Shown here piece after piece: positions 1 to 6,038 of a stretch of 8,668 nt of DNA. The stretch comes from J089 sp964549745. GTDB lineage: Bacteria; Fidelibacterota; Marinisomatia; Marinisomatales; J089. Made by a program: the position numbers and the translations under genes. The DNA lies in NCBI GenBank assembly GCA_964549745.1, contig CAZJWP010000099.1, positions 1 to 8,668 on the forward strand, written 5' to 3'. The first letter of the stretch is position 1. Every line of letters begins with the position of its first letter. Under the pieces are notes generated by a model. That model worked only from the letters and a program-made list of their open reading frames with translations. It did not search any database and was not told where the DNA came from.

Positions 1-307
1 GTAAATATCCGTTACATCCGGCACGGATCGCACGAACAGCAAATTGATCCTCCTCATACATACTGAGGACCAAAATCGGGATTGTGTTATTTACAATGCG
101 AATATCCTTTAATAAATCCAAACCACTCCGACCGGGAAGATTGATATCCAGAAGGAGGATATCCCAATGGTTTTCATTCAATAGTGCCATGGCGGATTCG
201 GCCGATTCCGCCTCACCGAATTCCACTGTAGAGATTCGATCTTCGATAATCCGCCTCAATCCCTGACGAAAAAGAGTGTGGTCGTCAACAATGAGGATTT
301 TTGTCAC
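1..307 (-). CDS. NarL/LuxR-family response regulator, receiver domain (partial, C-terminus off the left edge)
   Basis: The visible 102 residues are a complete-looking receiver domain up to its last strand. They begin with MTKILIVDDHTLFRQGL: the acidic pair is Asp8/Asp9, the phosphoacceptor is Asp54 in LLLDINLPGRSG, the switch residue is Ser82 (LVLSMYEED), and the AGCNGYL segment precedes the expected conserved Lys just outside the window. The DDHTLFRQGL start and the GCNGYL end are typical of NarL/FixJ regulators, so a C-terminal helix-turn-helix is expected but not seen. The start is GTG at 307, chosen because GGAGG (318-322, read on the minus strand) lies 10 nt upstream and the receiver begins there. 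It follows the hybrid kinase gene by 19 nt, so it is very probably co-transcribed with it and is its cognate DNA-binding partner, as is usual for HisKA_3 kinases. Confidence 0.93.
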   Translation of the reverse strand, partial: MTKILIVDDHTLFRQGLRRIIEDRISTVEFGEAESAESAMALLNENHWDILLLDINLPGRSGLDLLKDIRIVNNTIPILVLSMYEEDQFAVRAIRAGCNGYL

Positions 308-317
308 TTTAGCTCAA

Positions 318-322
318 CCTCC
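318..322 (-). promoter_or_regulatory. Shine-Dalgarno site of the response regulator gene
   Basis: GGAGG on the minus strand, 10 nt before a GTG codon. It decides the GTG start at 307; no in-frame ATG near the beginning of the receiver domain would fit. It lies in the 19-nt gap after the kinase stop codon. Confidence 0.75.
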
Positions 323-326
323 AATA

Positions 327-1724
327 TCAAGTTGGCACAACAACGGAAATGGTCGTTCCTCTTCCAGGAGTCCCCGAAATAATCAACCGTCCCCCAACCA
401 GCTTTGCTCTTTCATTCATACCCAGAATTCCCAATGATTTTGAATTTTCAACATCGTTTTCGTCCAAACCGATCCCATTATCATGTACGGATAACAGTAT
501 GCCATTGTTGTTACTTGATAATTTCACATCAACTGTGGTGGCTTGTGAATGCCGGGAGATGTTGGTTAATGTTTCCTGAAAAATCCGGAAAAGTGATGTT
601 TCCACTTCCCGGGGAAGACGCTCATCCCCGTAATTTATTTGTGAAGTATAAGTAATTGAAGTGTGTTTGGAAAAATCGTCCAATTGCCATTCCAATGCCG
701 GTCCCAAACCCAAATGATCCAAAACCGCCGGGCGCAATTCAGTGATAATTCGTTTGATCGAATTAATCGAATTATTTATTAATTCGATTGTGTTTGTAAG
801 TGGCTCAGCGATTTCCTTTAGTTCTGAATCTTTTGCTGTTTGCCGAATCGTAGACAGGTCGATTTTAACAACAGTCAGGATGTGCCCCAGTTCATCATGC
901 AAATCTCTGGCAATCCGTGTTCTTTCTTCTTCCCGAACCTGCTGGAGATTCGCGGCCAGCGCCCGGAGTTTTTCGCTGGTGCGATCAATTTTTTCCTGCG
1001 CCAGTTTTTGACTGGTAGTGTCCCGAATAATGAGCAGGATTTTCTCCGCGCCTGAATCAATGATCCGAACTTCCCAATAAACCTTTTTTCCCTCGAATTC
1101 CATCCAAAGGCTGTAAATATCCGGATGATGCGATTGTAGGACCGTATGAATCTTTTGAGTAATCAACTTCAGATCTTTGTCGGGGAAAAGAACAGATAGC
1201 GGCTTATCAACAAAATGGTGAAAATAATCATCCTTTCGATCCAGATGACCATAATATTTCTGAATAAATTCTTTTTCAGGATCGATCTGGACAATTTGAT
1301 CCGGAAGCGAATCAAGAATCTGAGAAATCCGCGCTTCACTTCGCTGTAATTTGGCGGCCATTTTGTGTTTATAAAGGGCCATCTCAATCGTGATACTCAA
1401 TTCTGAATTATTAAAGGGTTTTAGGATATAACCATACGGGTCAGTTTCTTTTGCACGGGCAATTGTTTCTTCATCCGTAGATACAGTTAAATAAATGACC
1501 GGCAGATCAAATTCATTCTGGATTAGACGGGTGGTTTCAATGCCATCCAATTCACCTTCAAGCTGGATATCAACTAAGACCAAATCAGGTTGAATCTCCT
1601 GAATCAGTTTGACAGCATTTTCACCTTCAGATGCGAAACCGGCAAATTCAATATCCAGTGACTTAAACTGATATTCCAGATTTTTTATAGCAAATGGATC
1701 GTCTTCTACAATGAAAATTTTCAT
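327..1724 (-). CDS. Hybrid sensor histidine kinase: REC-PAS-HisKA_3-HATPase
   Basis: A 465-residue cytoplasmic protein with no membrane segment. Residues 1-120 are a receiver: acidic residues Glu7/Asp8/Asp9, phosphoacceptor Asp52 (LVLVDIQLEGELDG), Thr80 and Lys102-Pro103. Residues about 132-238 look like a PAS domain (ILDSLPDQIVQID near its start, ILLIIRDTTSQK at its end). A helical linker leads to a HisKA_3 dimerisation domain with phosphoacceptor His276 in RIARDLHDELGH. Asp277-x-x-x-His281 fits the DxxxQ/H phosphatase motif known in NarX-type kinases. The HATPase domain has an N box (ETLTNISRHSQA, Asn388), HDNGIG (415-419) and a glycine-rich LGILGMNERAKLVGG. The receiver at the N-terminus means the kinase is probably controlled by an upstream phosphodonor as well as by its PAS ligand. 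The start at 1724 gives the exact receiver N-terminus (MKIFIVEDD), but no clear Shine-Dalgarno precedes it. The partner is the response regulator just downstream. Confidence 0.93.
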   Translation of the reverse strand: MKIFIVEDDPFAIKNLEYQFKSLDIEFAGFASEGENAVKLIQEIQPDLVLVDIQLEGELDGIETTRLIQNEFDLPVIYLTVSTDEETIARAKETDPYGYILKPFNNSELSITIEMALYKHKMAAKLQRSEARISQILDSLPDQIVQIDPEKEFIQKYYGHLDRKDDYFHHFVDKPLSVLFPDKDLKLITQKIHTVLQSHHPDIYSLWMEFEGKKVYWEVRIIDSGAEKILLIIRDTTSQKLAQEKIDRTSEKLRALAANLQQVREEERTRIARDLHDELGHILTVVKIDLSTIRQTAKDSELKEIAEPLTNTIELINNSINSIKRIITELRPAVLDHLGLGPALEWQLDDFSKHTSITYTSQINYGDERLPREVETSLFRIFQETLTNISRHSQATTVDVKLSSNNNGILLSVHDNGIGLDENDVENSKSLGILGMNERAKLVGGRLIISGTPGRGTTISVVVPT

Positions 1725-1767
1725 TGTCGATTATTTTGGCCGGTAGTGTGAGTGGTAAATTGCATTT

Positions 1768-1773
1768 AGTATA
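1768..1773 (-). promoter_or_regulatory. Possible -10 element for the kinase-regulator operon
   Basis: Read on the minus strand this is TATACT, five of six matches to the sigma-70 consensus TATAAT, about 43 nt upstream of the kinase start codon. I do not see a good -35 hexamer at 16-18 nt spacing. An A/T-rich tract lies further upstream (1802-1825). This is a weak call from pattern only. Confidence 0.25.
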
Positions 1774-1831
1774 ACAGGAAAATGTAACTCGATTTTCACG
1801 TCGAAAAAAAGTAAATAAAGGAAAACAGCAT

Positions 1832-1859
1832 CCGGTTAGATTGAATGAATATTAACCGG
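1832..1859. repeat. Short inverted repeat in the divergent intergenic region
   Basis: CCGGTTA (1832-1838) and TAACCGG (1853-1859) are perfect reverse complements separated by 14 nt. It sits just before the first large repeat unit. No T-tract follows on either strand, so it does not look like an intrinsic terminator; it could be an operator-like dyad or a degenerate edge of the repeat array. Confidence 0.4.
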
Positions 1860-1864
1860 GAAAG

Positions 1865-1997
1865 GATGCCATCCTTAAAACAAAAGTACGGGGCGCACGG
1901 CACAAGCCCAATAAACTAAAAACTAACGCTTTAAAGATGCCATCCGGTATCCCCGGATTGCATCTTCTCCAAGAATAGGATGCAATCTTTTCTTAAA
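1865..1997. repeat. Tandem repeat unit 1 (133 bp) with nested inverted repeats
   Basis: First full copy of an intergenic tandem unit. It begins with GATGCCATCCTTAAAAC. Its second half carries two nested dyads: an outer GATGCCATC (1936-1944) paired with GATGGCATC (1998-2006, first bases of unit 2), and an inner GATTGCATC (1956-1964) paired with GATGCAATC (1979-1987) around a 14-nt loop. Both stems are 9 bp and perfect in this copy. The unit is bounded by TTAAA tracts. The core word GGATG-N-CATCC is itself a palindrome around one central base, which is C or G in different copies. Such a structure suits a REP/BIME-like or MITE-like intergenic element, but I do not recognise a named family. Confidence 0.85.
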
Positions 1998-2128
1998 GAT
2001 GGCATCCTTAAAACAAAAGTACAGGGCACGCGGCACAGCCTAATAAGCAAAAACAAATGCTTTAAAGATGCCATCCGGCAACCCCGGATTGCATCTTTTC
2101 CAAGGATAGGAGGCAATCTTTTCTTAAA
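1998..2128. repeat. Tandem repeat unit 2 (131 bp)
   Basis: Direct head-to-tail copy of unit 1. By hand alignment it differs by about 13 substitutions and two single-base indels, all but a few of them in the middle region between the two TTAAA blocks. The inner dyad is slightly damaged: GATTGCATC (2087-2095) faces GAGGCAATC (2110-2118), one mismatch. The outer dyad GATGCCATC (2067-2075) faces GGTGGCAT (2129-2136), where the change gives a G-T wobble that an RNA hairpin would tolerate. Confidence 0.85.
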
Positions 2129-2136
2129 GGTGGCAT

Positions 2137-2236
2137 NNNNNNNNNNNNNNNNNNNNNNNNNNNNNNNNNNNNNNNNNNNNNNNNNNNNNNNNNNNNNNNN
2201 NNNNNNNNNNNNNNNNNNNNNNNNNNNNNNNNNNNN
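2137..2236. other. Assembly gap of exactly 100 Ns inside the repeat array
   Basis: Bases 2137-2236 are all N. A round 100 is a common placeholder, so the true size is unknown. The 55 bases before it (2082-2136) are identical to the 55 bases after it (2237-2291). The number of repeat units between the divergent operons is therefore undetermined. Confidence 0.98.
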
Positions 2237-2291
2237 CCCCGGATTGCATCTTTTCCAAGGATAGGAGGCAATCTTTTCTTAAAGGTGGCAT
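2237..2291. repeat. Partial repeat unit on the right side of the gap
   Basis: The 3' half of a repeat unit, from CCCCGGATTGCATC to GGTGGCAT, with the inner dyad in the same one-mismatch form as unit 2 (GATTGCATC facing GAGGCAATC). It is base-for-base identical to 2082-2136. It may be a separate copy or the same copy represented twice at a contig join. After 2291 the sequence becomes unique, so this is the right-hand end of the array. Confidence 0.8.
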
Positions 2292-2407
2292 AGGACAAAC
2301 TCCCATGTCCCGGCAGCCAAAATTCGCAGTTCCTTTTCAGACCAGGCCTTATTTCCGAATTGATAATGAATCAATAGTTTTTACCTGGAAAAAATGAATA
2401 ACTGCTT
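2292..2407 (+). promoter_or_regulatory. Leader region of the che operon, with a small dyad and a possible leader ORF
   Basis: Unique sequence between the repeats and cheA, so the operon promoter should lie here or in the repeats or gap. ATTGAT (2359-2364) and ATCAAT (2370-2375) form a 6-bp dyad with a 5-nt loop, an operator candidate or weak hairpin. No convincing -35/-10 pair is seen at normal spacing. A 5-codon ORF (MNNCL, ATG at 2394) ends in a TGA at 2409-2411 that overlaps the cheA ATG as ATGA. There is no proper Shine-Dalgarno directly before the cheA start, so translation through this leader ORF could matter. Confidence 0.35.
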
Positions 2408-5400
2408 ATGAGACCCATTCACATCCTGATCGCCGACGACTCCAAGTTGATCCATGATCGACTTAAGAAAATTCTTTCTTCGATTGATGGGATTAAAACA
2501 ATTGATCAGGCGTACACTACCGACGAAACGCTTGAAAAAGTAACCTCTCAACAACCGGATTGGATTATTCTGGATATTTCCATGCCGACCACTTCCGGTT
2601 TGGAAGTATTAAAAGAGGTCAAACAAAAATTCCCTGAAATAAAAATTATCATTTTTACCAATTACCCGTCAGATCAATTCAAGGAAAAAGCACAACGGTA
2701 TAAGGCGGATTATTTTTTCAACAAAGAAGACGGATTCGTTCAAATTCCCAAAATATTAAAAATGTTAAACATGGATGACAACTATATCAATCAGTTAATT
2801 GAACATGTGGCTGAGTCCATTGTCATTACAAACCCCTCAGATCTCCAGGCGATGGGTGTCATTCTCGACAAATTTGAAGAGATCACAAATTGGGTAAAAG
2901 AAGCAGGCGAGCCGGTATTGGTTGAAGCGGCGACGAAGATGATACAACTCGTGAAAGATATAATACTCGAGGATGTAGAGGACATTAATGTCACAATGGA
3001 AATCATCGGGAATACATTGACAGCTTTTCAGGCTGTGGTCCGGGACAACAAGAATGTTGACGAAGTAGAATTTCCGGAAGCGCTTGGGTTGTCGAATCCC
3101 GACCAGGGAAGATCGGAAGAAAGTGATCCTACCGAAACGAAAGGACTGTACCATCCGCATGGATTACCCGGACATGTGGATATGGAAGTATTTGCCGATT
3201 TTCTATCGAACCAGGAACAGGTTCTTGAAGATATCGAGGGTTGTGTTTTGGAAATCGAACAAACCGGCAGTGAGGAAAAAGTCAGCGAACTCAAGCGCAT
3301 CCTGCACACACTGAAAGGTGAAGCCGGGTTGATTGGTCTGAAAGATGTGGAGAATCTGTGTCATCGGACTGAGGATTTTATGACCGCGAATGAGACCGGG
3401 TCGATTGTCGATCAGTTATTGGCTGTGAAAGACTGGCTCCGAAATGCTTTTGACAGATACCTCTGCAAAACGGATAACTTGGAATCCGTTGAAACTGTGC
3501 TGGAACTCCTTTCAGGTGATGTATCGGCTAAAGTTGTGGCAGAAAATGCCGAAAATAAAGAGGGAGACCCTCAAGCGAAAGAAGCCATGAAAACTGAAAT
3601 GGAAAAACAGGATTCGGTTCAGGAAGAACCCACCCCGGTGGACGAGACACCTCAAGCACCGCCGACATCCTCTGAAAATGAACCGTTTACCGGTGATGTG
3701 GATCTGGTAACAGATTTCATCTCTGAGGCGAATGAGCATTTGGATGAAGCTGATAATTTGCTCCTCAATCTGGAAAATGATCCCGATGACTCCACGGCGC
3801 TCGATGGCATTTTCCGCGCATTCCACACATTGAAAGGCGTTGCCGGATTCCTTGATCTGAAAGAGATTGGAAAACTCGCTCATGAAGCGGAAAACCTGTT
3901 GGACAAAGCAAGAAAAGGAACGCTGCAGCTTTCCGGTCCTTCCATGGATATCACTTTCGAATCAGTTGATTCCTTAAAACGAATGATTGAGGCGCTGGGA
4001 ACAGCAGTTTCCAACGGAATAATGCCGCCGGCGGAACCGGGTTTACAAAATCTGATTGACAGAATCGAAGCCGTTCGAAGCGGTGAAAATCCGCCGGAAA
4101 AAATTAAGATAGAACCGGAGGAAGAGTCCGGGCCGGAAGAAAAAGCGGACGTTCCCAATGAAACAGCTCCGGCTGTTGTTCCCACGCCTGCCAAAACAGC
4201 CTCCACAAAAAAACCTTCAGCGCCGGCCAAAAAAGTACATTTAAAAGAAACTTTAAAAGTCGACGCCCAACGGCTGGACCTTCTGATCGATACGATCGGC
4301 GAGTTGGTCATCGCGGAATCCATGATCAATCAATCCCGGGAAATCCAGACCATGGCTTCTCAGGAATTGACCAAACATATTAGTCAGATGGATAAGATCA
4401 CCCGTGAATTACAAAATATGGGAACCGCGTTACGAATGGTCACGGTCAGGCAAACCTTCCAAAAAATGGCGCGGCTGGTGCGCGACCTGTCCAAGAAGTC
4501 CGGGAAAAAAGTGGACTTTGTGATGGACGGTGAGGATACCGAAATCGATAAAACTGTCGTGGATAAAATTGGGGATCCGTTGGTCCACATGATTCGGAAT
4601 GCTGTGGATCACGGTATTGAAGATAACGAAGAAGATCGTGTGAAATCCGGAAAACCGGCTCATGGTCAAATAGAGTTGAGAGCATTTCATAAGGGCGGAA
4701 ATATTTCCATTGAAGTGGAAGATGACGGGAGAGGACTTAATTCGGATGTGATTTTAGCCAAAGCGAAGGAAAGAGGATTGGTCAAGGAAGGTGAATCTCT
4801 TTCAGAACGTGAAATCTGGAATCTGGTATTGGAGCCCGGATTTTCCACGGCAAAGAAAGTCACAGAAATCTCCGGCCGCGGTGTAGGGATGGATGTGGTT
4901 AAGCGAAATATCGAAGCGTTGCGCGGTCGTGTTGAAATTACTTCCAAACCCGGAAAAGGAAGCATCTTTTCCATCCGATTGCCACTGACTTTGGCGATCA
5001 TCGAAGGAATGGTTGTTCGCGTTGGAACCGAAAAATATATCATTCCAACACTCTCTGTAAACGAATCACTTCGTCCGGACCCTGATTCGGTCAATACAGT
5101 CTTTGATAAGGGAGAGGTTCTCACATTTCATGAAGAGTTAGTTCCCATTATTAGATTGGACCAGGTTTTTGACATTGAAGGCGCTGAACAAGATCCGACA
5201 AACGCCATTTTAGTCGTGTTCGATGCGGAAAGACATCGCGCAGCGGTGCTTGTGGATGAACTTCTGGGCCAACAACAAGTGGTCATCAAATCGCTGGGTG
5301 AGACCATGCAAAATATTATGGGACTGTCCGGGTGTACGATAATGGGTGACGGACATGTTGGATTGATTCTGGACATGGCAGGATTGATCAAGGTCAGCCA

Positions 5401-5440
5401 GGGAAATGATAATCAAACCGTTTATTCACAAGCAGTCTAA
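2408..5440 (+). CDS. cheA: CheA-type histidine kinase with N-terminal receiver and two Hpt domains
   Basis: A 1010-residue cytoplasmic kinase of a chemotaxis-like system. In order: a receiver at 1-120 (Asp10/Asp11, phosphoacceptor Asp56 in WIILDISMP, Thr84, Lys106); an unassigned helical segment at about 121-255; Hpt1 at about 257-350 with His300 (ILHTLKGEAG); an acidic, Pro-containing linker; Hpt2 at about 430-535 with His473 (FHTLKGVAGF); a Pro/Ala/Lys linker at about 565-612; P3 dimerisation helices from LKVDAQRLDLLIDTIGELV (616-634); a P4 HATPase with N box HMIRNAVDHGIE (Asn731, His735), VEDDGRG (770-776) and GFSTAKKVTEISGRGVGMD; and a CheW-like P5 from about 863 to the end. All catalytic motifs are intact. 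No canonical P2 CheY-binding domain is evident. It is longer than E. coli CheA (about 650 residues) because of the receiver, the extra Hpt and the helical segment. It leads a che operon; cheW follows after 26 nt. The start is the first ATG that gives a full receiver N-terminus. Confidence 0.95.
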   Translation: MRPIHILIADDSKLIHDRLKKILSSIDGIKTIDQAYTTDETLEKVTSQQPDWIILDISMPTTSGLEVLKEVKQKFPEIKIIIFTNYPSDQFKEKAQRYKADYFFNKEDGFVQIPKILKMLNMDDNYINQLIEHVAESIVITNPSDLQAMGVILDKFEEITNWVKEAGEPVLVEAATKMIQLVKDIILEDVEDINVTMEIIGNTLTAFQAVVRDNKNVDEVEFPEALGLSNPDQGRSEESDPTETKGLYHPHGLPGHVDMEVFADFLSNQEQVLEDIEGCVLEIEQTGSEEKVSELKRILHTLKGEAGLIGLKDVENLCHRTEDFMTANETGSIVDQLLAVKDWLRNAFDRYLCKTDNLESVETVLELLSGDVSAKVVAENAENKEGDPQAKEAMKTEMEKQDSVQEEPTPVDETPQAPPTSSENEPFTGDVDLVTDFISEANEHLDEADNLLLNLENDPDDSTALDGIFRAFHTLKGVAGFLDLKEIGKLAHEAENLLDKARKGTLQLSGPSMDITFESVDSLKRMIEALGTAVSNGIMPPAEPGLQNLIDRIEAVRSGENPPEKIKIEPEEESGPEEKADVPNETAPAVVPTPAKTASTKKPSAPAKKVHLKETLKVDAQRLDLLIDTIGELVIAESMINQSREIQTMASQELTKHISQMDKITRELQNMGTALRMVTVRQTFQKMARLVRDLSKKSGKKVDFVMDGEDTEIDKTVVDKIGDPLVHMIRNAVDHGIEDNEEDRVKSGKPAHGQIELRAFHKGGNISIEVEDDGRGLNSDVILAKAKERGLVKEGESLSEREIWNLVLEPGFSTAKKVTEISGRGVGMDVVKRNIEALRGRVEITSKPGKGSIFSIRLPLTLAIIEGMVVRVGTEKYIIPTLSVNESLRPDPDSVNTVFDKGEVLTFHEELVPIIRLDQVFDIEGAEQDPTNAILVVFDAERHRAAVLVDELLGQQQVVIKSLGETMQNIMGLSGCTIMGDGHVGLILDMAGLIKVSQGNDNQTVYSQAV

Positions 5441-5455
5441 ACAAATTAAGAATCA

Positions 5456-5461
5456 AGAGGA
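5456..5461 (+). promoter_or_regulatory. Shine-Dalgarno site of cheW
   Basis: AGAGGA with a 5-nt spacer before the ATG at 5467; supports that start over any internal Met. Confidence 0.65.
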
Positions 5462-5466
5462 TTGAA

Positions 5467-6009
5467 ATGAGCAATCAAGATAATCAAACGATCACAGAAG
5501 TCGATTCCAAAAATTCAGAATCCATACTTCAGGAAAATAAGTACCTGACTTTCACACTTGGCGGTGAGGAATATGGTCTGGAAATCCTGACGGTGAGAGA
5601 AATTATCGGGATCATGAACATTACCGCGGTACCGCGAACACCTGAGTACGTACAAGGTGTGATCAACCTTCGCGGGAAGGTCATTCCGGTCATCAATCTT
5701 CGCAGGAAATTTTCGCTGGACGATGCCGACTTTACCGAGCAAACCTGTATTATCGTGGTCAACATTGACCAGAACGGTCATTCACTCATAATTGGCGTAA
5801 TCGTCGACAGTGTTTCTGAAGTGTTGGATATCAAGGATACGGAGATTGAGCCGCCTCCCGCTTTCGGTGAAAAGGTTGACATCCGGTTCATCTGGGGATT
5901 GGCAAAGATCAATGATAGCATCAAGATTTTGCTGGATATTGAAAAAATCCTTTTATCAGAAGAATTGGAAGATATCGCAAAGAGTGTCGACAAATCTACG
6001 ATATCCTGA
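5467..6009 (+). CDS. cheW: CheW receptor-kinase coupling protein
   Basis: A 180-residue single-domain CheW that links chemoreceptors to the P5 domain of CheA in cytoplasmic arrays. After a polar N-terminal tail of about 23 residues the fold begins with KYLTFTLGGEEYGLEILTVREI. The family hallmark VINLRGKVIPVINLR lies at about 65-79, with Arg69 in NLRG, a position important for receptor/CheA coupling in this family. It continues with IIVVNI, LIIGVIVDSVSEVLDI and a final FIWGLAKINDSIKILLDIEKIL strand-helix element. Length is normal for CheW. It lies 26 nt after cheA and 29 nt before the porin-like gene, so it is almost certainly in the same transcript. An acidic C-terminal tail (LSEELEDIAKSVDKS) is unremarkable. 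Confidence 0.96.
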   Translation: MSNQDNQTITEVDSKNSESILQENKYLTFTLGGEEYGLEILTVREIIGIMNITAVPRTPEYVQGVINLRGKVIPVINLRRKFSLDDADFTEQTCIIVVNIDQNGHSLIIGVIVDSVSEVLDIKDTEIEPPPAFGEKVDIRFIWGLAKINDSIKILLDIEKILLSEELEDIAKSVDKSTIS

Positions 6010-6025
6010 AAGCTGGAAGTGAACA

Positions 6026-6031
6026 AGAGGA
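6026..6031 (+). promoter_or_regulatory. Shine-Dalgarno site of the porin-like gene
   Basis: AGAGGA with a 7-nt spacer before the ATG at 6039. The same core and context (CAAGAGGAT) precedes cheW, which suggests the gene is native to the operon. Confidence 0.6.
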
Positions 6032-6038
6032 TATAGAA

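Noticed and set aside
84..266. 60-residue plus-strand ORF
   Set aside because: Antisense to the receiver domain of the response regulator, which has all its active-site residues and a clear ribosome-binding site.
1864..2291. CRISPR array
   Set aside because: Units are about 131-133 bp, contiguous, with no short conserved repeat alternating with unique spacers, and no cas genes are in the window.
1931..2306. Minus-strand reading frames through the repeats and gap, encoding repeated peptides with MPPLRKDC and EKMQSG
   Set aside because: They arise because each repeat unit happens to be open in one frame. No ribosome-binding site is seen, the frames cross the Ns, and the substitution pattern and dyads point to structure and not to protein.
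2293..2310. GGACA/TGTCC dyad just right of the repeat array
   Set aside because: A 5-bp stem with an 8-nt loop is expected by chance and has no supporting context.
2359..2381. Intrinsic terminator: dyad followed by TTTTT upstream of cheA
   Set aside because: The 6-bp stem is A/T-rich and weak, there is no upstream plus-strand gene to terminate, and the T run is short and offset. Kept only as a possible operator dyad.
3880..4329. 149-residue minus-strand ORF inside cheA
   Set aside because: Low-complexity Ser/Ala/Gly composition antisense to conserved CheA domains; a frame shadow. The same applies to the 145-residue antisense frame at 4687-5124 and the other antisense frames in cheA, cheW and the MCP.
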